Below, piece after piece: positions 54,001-63,000 of a stretch of 64,000 nt of DNA (position 1 is the stretch's first letter; every line of letters starts with the position of its first letter). The stretch is from assembly GCA_964035545.1 (NCBI GenBank), contig OZ037768.1, forward strand, positions 19,962,700 through 20,026,699, in the 5' to 3' direction. The notes beneath the pieces were generated by a model. The model made no database searches. It was not told the DNA's origin and saw nothing but the letters and a program-made list of their open reading frames with translations. Source of the DNA: Bugula neritina. Taxonomy: Eukaryota > Bryozoa > Gymnolaemata > Cheilostomatida > Bugulidae. The position numbers and the translations under genes are program-made.

Positions 54001-57000
54001 AGTTTTTAGACACATCAATCAAAAAATCCTGAAAACATGGAGTCTCACTCTCTTGCAATTATTCATTCTATCAAGTGCATCAGACTTCATGTTTATTCTA
54101 TTACTTTAGCATAAGTCAATCATTCTGAATACTAAAACTATATAGTGGCCAGTGGCTTTTATTTCAAAATTCCATCTGAATATTATTCTGTTTTTTTATC
54201 CATTTCAACACACAATTATAGTTGAATCATTATAGAAAAGAGTTGAGCTACCAGAATTGAAGTCTGCACTATCTGCCTTTCCCTCGGTTATCTCTTATGG
54301 GTGTTCCTCAGTCGTTCACATGTTTTAATTTATTTTTAATAAATAATAAATTAACACTGTGGAACATTCAAATAATTACCATAATTATATTAATAATGGA
54401 TTTGTGTAGTGATGACTGAAGAAACATGGTCAGCCAACAGTTCTCAACTGCTGTATGCTAAACTAGATGAATATCCAGTGAGAGCTACAGTGTGCAATGC
54501 TGGGTTTTACATGGATGTGTCATACCCTAACAGACACTTTGTGGTTGATGTCACACCAGCTGAGGATATTGAAGAGACAGAAGTCATATGTTTGCGTATG
54601 TTTATTTTTTGTTGTTTCAATGTTAAATTTTATTTTGTGTTTGTAATGTCATGCTGTTCTTAGCATCTTTAGCTAATTTACCAATATGTTGTAGGTGGCT
54701 GTGATGCTAGTTCTCTTTTGGGTGAGAGTAATAACTTCACACTTCAACCTCTCAAGCAGTTTTATGGACCTGGCGAAGATGCTGTTTTTGATTGCAAATC
54801 TACCAACAACACTTTGATGGGTTTATATGGTATGCATTTTAAAATAATCTTCTAATGTTGATTTCTCTAAAAGAAAAGTCAACAATCAAATATAATAGTA
54901 ATTTATGTTTAATCTAGTAAGTTTTTTCTTTCTCATCAGCATATTAAGTTTCTTTCTAAACATACACAAAAACATTTTAGTTGATGAAAGAATATTCAAA
55001 TGTATTGTGACCATTCAACTGAACATCGAAACTAACTTGAATGAGACTACCTTGCAGTGGAATACTCTGCCCCATGATGTTTACTGTGAAGGTGAATGTT
55101 TTTTCTATTTAATTTTTATAGTTATCTTCTGCTTGTCTAAAAAATTTGAGGTTACTTTAATGTTGCTTAGCTTTTAATGGATGAACGTTTCGTCATTTTA
55201 GCACAAGTCCTAAATACAGAGCCGGAGGTCATCACCAGGAAGTAAGTTGACATTATCTTTAATTATCTTTATTAATATAACAGTTTCAACATAAATATTT
55301 AAAATTTACCCGCAATAATTTAAAGTTACGATCTAATAAAGCAGAATAATTTGTAACTTGTAACTTGGGTGTGTTTTATTTATTTGTAGATCATACGGGT
55401 CAATCAAGTTTGCTGGTGAGATCCTGAATTCTCTCCTTACTAATTCAGCTGACACAACTTCTATTGTACTCATTTTAGTAAAGAAAATGTAGATTGTAGA
55501 TATTCTTATTCAAGGCAATATAGTAAAAAATATAGTAAATTTTCAGAAATAGTGGAGTATTCATTGACTTATCAGTGAGTTCCATTATATATTTGCCTTT
55601 ATACCTGTGTTATAGACCAGGTAGAAGTTGCTCTCTTGTCACTGTGGGACATTACTGTGAGCTCTTCAGATGAATCCAGAGGTGTATTAGTCGACCACAG
55701 ATTAGATTATGTCTGGCAATCACAGGCTACTACTGGCCAATGGGCGATGTTGGAATTTCAAAAATTTATCTCTGTTGTCACAATTCGACTCTACCTTCCA
55801 AAGGCAGCTAGTGAGTTTTTACGTCACCAAAGTATGGCAGCTATGCTGTATATGTTAATAGTCTATGTAGCTTCAAGACATGAATCGCATATATCCGTTG
55901 TTTTATGCGTTCATCTTGCAATATTAGGAATACCACAAGTTGAGAAGTTGTCTATCCTATCTACACTCTCTTCCAATGATCAAACACCTGATTTTGATGA
56001 TGGCTTCTGGGTAAAACATTTCTACTCAGAGCAACCAATTGGTGGTGACATGAAAGACTTCAACTTTAATGTTGGAACTGTTAGATGTTACAAGATAGCT
56101 CTGCATTCAAACAGCTCCCAGGGACTTGCCTTAAGAGAGATTCAAACGTACCATTTAGGTATAGATAAACTGGCTGACACTTGCCTGTATCCATAGTCTA
56201 TTTTAAAACCTTTAAAAAGTCTCACTTACTATACTTTTTGACTGTGCATGTCTCATAATCAATTATTTTCTATTTTTAGCTAATCTGCTTCATATCAACT
56301 CTACGGCTGTTAGTAGCACCTCAGTTGGAAACTCTTCAGCGAAAAATGTCATCGATGGAGTAGCTGTTACATATGATCATAATTCCTATTTTAAATCTTT
56401 GTCTGGTAGACACCCTTGGCTAGCTTTGTATCTTGGTGATCGATATTTCTTGATAGACATCGCATTAGTGATGAACAGCAATGGTGAGTATAAAGTATAA
56501 ACACGGTTGGAGTTTGCTTGAAAAGTTACAGACAAACCAAACGCACACCCGCACACATACATCTTGCCAATATTTTGTATTCATGTGTTTTAGATGTAAC
56601 TGGTACAAACACCTCTCTCTTCTACAAGCTGGATATAGATACTTCAGCTATTTACGAATCAGGAAACAGTATGTGGACTGATATTGGTTCCTTAAGTGTA
56701 GACTCACCAAATGTTCTGATAGTCAGTCACCCTGTGGATGTGTTTGCTAGTCACCTGGCTGTGGTTGGACAGAGTCATAGTAGTCTTATTATTAATGAGA
56801 TAATGGTGTTTGGTTACATTCTCAGTAAGTCACACTTATCTCGTTATTTGTTTGGCTGTTGCTTTAGTTGAGCCTATTTTACTATGTGTCAGCTGATCAA
56901 ATTTGTTCAGCTCTTCATCATTTTATTATAATATTATGAATATCTTACAAATTCAATGAGTCAGAGCTGAGTGTTATAACATTGTACTGATTTAATTTTT

Positions 57001-60000
57001 TGTTCATTTACAACTCAACTTATGTTACAGAAAACTTTGCTGGTGTTGGTGAGACTATGCAGAGTTCAGAAGAATTGGTGGGAGTAACTGGAGCTGAGAA
57101 TGCAGTTGACGGTCTGATATTTGATGAAAGTGTTTATTCTCAAACAGAATCAGATGGACATCAGTGGTGGAGAGTAGATCTGTTGGCTTTACGCAGAATT
57201 TATTCCATTGTCATTTACTCTAGTCTGGCAGGTAAGTGTTTCCTTTATTTTAAGCTATTTCCTATTTGGCCAATTGGTTCTGTAGGTTTTGCATTTCTCA
57301 TCGTTGCGGTGATAGTATATATCGAGTAGTTTAATGTTTTGTAGTTTTCTTGTTCAATTATGCCATTCTATTTCAGATTCTCCAGCATCCAATATCCAAG
57401 TATTGGGTAGTCAAGGTGTAACTGCTGCAAACCCACATCTGTACAAGAATACATGGGCTATAGAGTTATATAATGGCATAGCATTTTTATCTCCATATCA
57501 TGCCATTCACTTGGACCAGTCTAAACTACTTCGTCATGTTGCTATACTATCTGGAGATGATGTTGGCTTACTACTGACTGAAGTAGAGCTCTATGGAAAT
57601 GGTGAGTACTCCCGTAGAGTGCGTTCCCTATTCACTTCCAAGTATTTAGGTATAATTAGTTTACTCTTGTAGTCCTTTTAATATATTTAGTACTTCTTGA
57701 TAGGTGGTTATTTTTGCATATTCGTTTTGATATTGCCACCTGTTTGTTATATCCTAATTAGAATAAAAATATTGGCAAATTAAGTGTGAGGAAGTTCAGT
57801 GCCTGATTTATTTTGTATTACTTCATCAGCTCCATCACTATACCTTTCTGTTACTATGATTTATTCTTCAAGGAGAATCAGTTATAGTGAATAGCTATAA
57901 TATCAGTAATAAAATTATTCAGCCTAAGTACTAGATTAAGCATATTTTTTGTTAAAATGTATATAATATACATATTATGTATTATATGTATAATTATATC
58001 ATACTTATGTAAGTACTCTGTAATTATACATTCATTGCTTATAAAATCGTGTCTCTGGATATTTTAAGCTACTGCATCCAGTGTTTGCATGTTAAGTCAT
58101 ACCAAGCGGAAAATAAATCATTGGTTTTTATTATGCAAATTAAATTAATTGTTATCTTTTTTTAGATCAAGTGTGCATCTTTCGAGATGGTGATGAAAGT
58201 TATTCTCGTTTGGCTACTGATGAGACAGACTTCAGACGCAGATATCCTGGAGAGTCCTTTGAACTAAAGTGTCCTCAGTCTATGTCAGTTGTTTGTCCCA
58301 ACTGTTCAGCTACAGTGACATGCTCACCGGATATTGATAGTAGTACTGGTGTATTTGACATGTTCTGGAATGTAACAGAAGAACAGAAACTTTACTGTCA
58401 AGGTACCGTGGCTCATCCTGTTTTGCTGGTTTGATTGTTTTTATTATAGCAAATAGTGTTCTAATATTATAGTGCATGAGCATTTAATTCTCAAAATACT
58501 TTACATAAGCCTGCACTACAATGTCAATGTTTCCTTTTTCAGTTTAAAATTATTCAATTTTAGATAACGCTTGTGTTTTCAAACCTGGTGAAGAAAGCTA
58601 CGCTAATTTAGCTGATGATGCCACAGACTTTAGACACAGATATCCTGGAGAGTCCTTTGAACTAAAGTGTCCTCAGTCTATGTCAGTTGTTTGTCCCAAC
58701 TGTTCAGCTACAGTGACATGCTCTCTGAATATTGATAGTAGTACTGGTGTATTTGACATGTTCTGGAATGTAACAGAGGAGCAGAAACTTTACTGTCAAG
58801 GTATCATGACTCATTATTTTACTAATCATGTTCTGTTGGTTTAATTGTAAATATTATAGCTAACAATGGTTTTCTAATGATACAGTATCGCTTTTTGGAC
58901 TGAAGGATTTACTCAAGTTTTCCATCAATTAATGCGTTGTCTGCTGGTATTATTACTGTTAGGCATGATTTGGTTAACTTGGTTTAAAATTATAATTCCT
59001 CATTGGATGGTGTCAATTATCAGTTTACCTGTAGCATATTCTTTCTTTTTATATTATTATAAAAACCTTCTCACTAATTTGTGAACTGCCATTTGTTGTG
59101 TTTCCAGATATAACTTTGTGTACTCAAAGAGATGCTAATAATGCTTTGCCTGCGGCTCTCAGTCTTGTGAAGCCATCGAAATATTTGATAGCTGGTAGTC
59201 TTCAACCATACCAGTGCAGCTCTCACCGTTCAGGAGTTTCAAGTAGAGGAATTCCACTGGCCTACAGTTATTTTATTTGCAGGTACTTTATTCACTTTTA
59301 AATAACAATTTAATTATTGATAATATGTTACCATTTAGCAAGGCACTATAATCTTCTATTCTAGTTTTATCCAAGTTAAGCAGAAGTTTTAGTATTATGT
59401 TAACTTCAATAATACTATATAATCAGTAACTTATTATTAGGGTGACTTAAATGCTCAAGAGTTTAATTAAATTTGATGGGTAAATTTTAGGGACACTTAA
59501 TATTGTTAAAACTTTGAATTTAATATTCTATTTACTTCAGCAAATTGATCCAAAATGTTTTGCTGCCAAAATAAAACTACATTCACAGCTCACTGTGTGG
59601 AACTCTTGAGAAATTCACCAAATAAAATCAGGGTGTTAGGGATGCGTTTTTCAACTTGCAGCTCTGAAGGAAAGTGGGCTGTTGGTGACCCGGAGAACAC
59701 GATTGCCAGCTGTATTAATCGTACCACATCAGAAATTAACCTGGCTATTAATAAAACTACAGACATTAGTTCCATCTCATCTGGGAATCTTTCATATCTC
59801 GTTGATGGATTATTTGATACTTCTGGAAGTTCTGTCGAGATTCTGTCTACAGACAGTGAAGCTAACCAGTGGTGGAAGATTGACTTATTTGCTATATATG
59901 GTATCCGTGAAGTCATTCTCTATGGCTCTAATGGTAAGGCGTTATGCTTACATATAATTAACTACAGAACGCCTGATAAAATGTTAGTGTAATTCTGTAA

Positions 60001-63000
60001 CACCTTTCATATTCAATTTCTAGACACACTGCACACCATTCAACAACTACACATATTGACATCTGTTGCCACATACCCTGACAGTGTGCCTTCAGTTTAT
60101 AGCGATTCATGGAACTCAATACATGTATATGATGGACCAACCACACATTGGATTGTCAATGTACAGTTTACATATAGAGCACCTGCTAGGCATGTCGCTC
60201 TGTTGTCTCTATATGATGAAGGATTTGGTCTACAAGAAGTAGAGGTTCTTGGGACAGGTCAGTGATAGAGCTTGCATTTATATTTTGAGGACTACATAGC
60301 ATTTTTTTGATACTTTAATGTTTTATGGTTTGTTTGGAAATGAAAGCACTAAAATTAATCAATTGTGTTACACAGTTTACATTCATGCAATGTATGCCTC
60401 TTTTTGTAGAGAATCTTGCATTTGGTACGCCGTTTGAAGTTAGCAGTGTCTCTCCATACGACAGGCGCCATGCAGCTAAAGTTATTGACGGAATAGTTGG
60501 AGCCATTGAATGTTTTAAAACGGATGTTGGAAAGGGCCAGTGGTTTATGGTGGATCTGTTGAGTGAATATCAACTAGAATGGGTCTATGTTTATTCCGTT
60601 GGTAAGTTCTTATTAAACATCTTTCAGTTGATATTCTATTCTATGCCTTTGTCTATTGTGATTTATGGTATGAGTGTTTACTAGCTTCTCTGTATTATGT
60701 ACTATCATTCTCATCTTGCAGAATTGGCAGCAGATTATGCTACCCTTTATGCTGCCAGTGAGATTCGATCTACTCACTGGGGCGTAGATCCAACCGAACA
60801 CCCAGATCACTGGGCTGCTAATTTCACTCTCAATCAACTATCTGCTGGTCTGCTTTCAACTATGTTCAGGGAGAAGTTCTTTGCTCAGAGCCTTGCGCTC
60901 TACAGTCTATTGGACTATGGTCTGGTCATAGACGAGCTTATTGTTTTTGGATCCCTTGAACAAGGTATTTCCTGCTCTTTTATTCATGCACTCATATTCA
61001 ACATGATTGGCAATAGCTGCTGTTCTATGCAGCCAATTAAACATTTTTTTAAAAATGCTTTTAAGCTGATGAGTTTTTGTGTGTATTCAATTTTCATTAT
61101 AGTTCTACTATAATTGTATTTGCCATTGTAATGAAATTGTACTGATTTAGGTTATAAATACAATTTATATTAACATTTATTACAGAGCCACTTTGTGGAG
61201 AAGATCTTCAATATAGTATTTGGGAAGCCGAACGCCTCAATCATAGACTTCTTGGTGGAGAGCCGAGAAAACTACCAATCAACAAATCTGTAACATTTGT
61301 CTGTCAAGATGGGTACATTGGGGACGCTGTGAACTACACCTGTACTTGGTAAGTTCTACATGTCATACTGTATGGATAACTGTACTAGCTGCAGTTGTGG
61401 TGGCACTGCAAGTGTTTTATAATGTGCCCTTGCAATTTCTATTTGCATTTGAATGGCTTGCGGTTGTAACCTTTATTTCACTGTTTGAAATGTGATTGTG
61501 AAACCCCTAATAAGCACTTGCAACTCTGTTAGTCCTATGCACAGCGATAATTACTCGAGATGTTTTGTATGGGCAAGGTTTGCGAGTTAAAATGGTACTA
61601 TACTTTTACTCTCTTCTATTTCTACTTAGTTACATATCATTTTTTCTTCGCAGGGAGGCATATAAAGGGCCTGTATTGAAGCTTCTTTCTGACAGCAGCT
61701 TTGCTTCCTGCCAAGGTTTGATAGTAATACTCAGCTTTTTTATTTCTGCAACTGTCACAACATTTTAGTTGTGTGATTTACTTACAACTGAAAGGTTTAG
61801 TGTGTATTCTTTGTTTTCTCCAATTGATGTTAAAGAATGCAAAGTAGTACAGTTAGATGGTTTATGCAAAAATATAATTTTTTTTCTAGGTTGGTCTTAG
61901 CCTTGACAGTTTTTCTTAAGTCATCAGCTTGTAATACAAAATATCAACTTTAACTAATTTTCAGTTTGTATTTTTATTAACCAAATGTATTGTCAAGGTA
62001 GCTTTTTGTTTACAGAAGTAAGTGTATGTCCTGCACCATCTGTTGCTCACTACGCTGGTTACACCAAACAGTATACTACTGACTGTATAAATGGTAACTC
62101 ATGTCAAGTTGGAGAGACTGTGGAACTCAAGTGTACAGATGAGGAAACAGAAACTCTAAATAAACACATCTGTGAGAGTTCTTCCAATCAGACTGACTGG
62201 TTCCCTCAGCCCACATGTGGTAGGTTTTTGTCAAGAATTGTTATAGAGCTTTCAGTTTATCATTTTATTGAATAAATTTACAGATACTATGTAATTTTAT
62301 CACTTCTTACAGCGCCTATTATTTTGTATTTTTCCTTGAGTTAGCCTGCTATACTTATCCCTATTTATGTTCTTTGCCAAATTTTGCTACATCTTTTTCT
62401 TGTAATTTAACATGTAATCCAAGTGAATAATAATTATGGTTTCTATTTGCATTGTTTGCAAAACATTCTATCTAATAATTCTGGCTACATTTAGGTGCAT
62501 ACTGCAATGCCCCTCCTCACGTTCACTCTATTGACTGCTCAAGCTCTTTAGGAGAGTTTTCTCCAGGCAGATATGCGCACGGAACAGTGATACAATGCAC
62601 CTGTGCACCTGGATTTGTGAAAGGTGAGCATTCTATGGGTGATGCTTCTATAATAATTTGTCTATTCAAAGATTCTGAGTTTTATACCCAATTACAGTTC
62701 CTTCAGTCTCTTAGCAACTTTTATTTAAAAGATACTGGTGATTTGGCAGTTTTTAAATGATATCACACAGCATAAGCCTGAAAATCAACGCGCTCTACGT
62801 TCTAGGGCAGAAAAAGTTCATTTTGAGGATATCAATGTGGTATATATACTGGTTAGAATCATAGGTCGTATGCTTTTCAACAACTCAAGTTCAGTTGTAA
62901 AATTTAAATCATACCTTGTGATTTTGAGTTGCAGCTGCTATGGTAATTTTTAAATTAATCTGTTTAGGTGGAAATGCTGATGATCCTACTATGACATGTG

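Larger units (their letters stand above)
40965..60964 (+). repeat. Unit 3 of the 18-20 kb tandem repeat
   Basis: Fifty-two exons and about 2,958 codons. Most exons match units 1 and 2 closely, but CCP-o with the FTP7 first half (54695-55810), the start of the extra CCP-p (58166), the CCP-q first exon (59108-59282) and FTP11 (60410-60964) are strongly diverged. It carries a private MITE and a tandem duplication of CCP-p. Confidence 0.9.

Noticed and set aside
4393-60964. Assembly artefact producing three copies
   Set aside because: Units differ by private LINE, MITE, microsatellite and poly-C insertions, by exon duplication and by many substitutions. Collapse of further copies still cannot be excluded.
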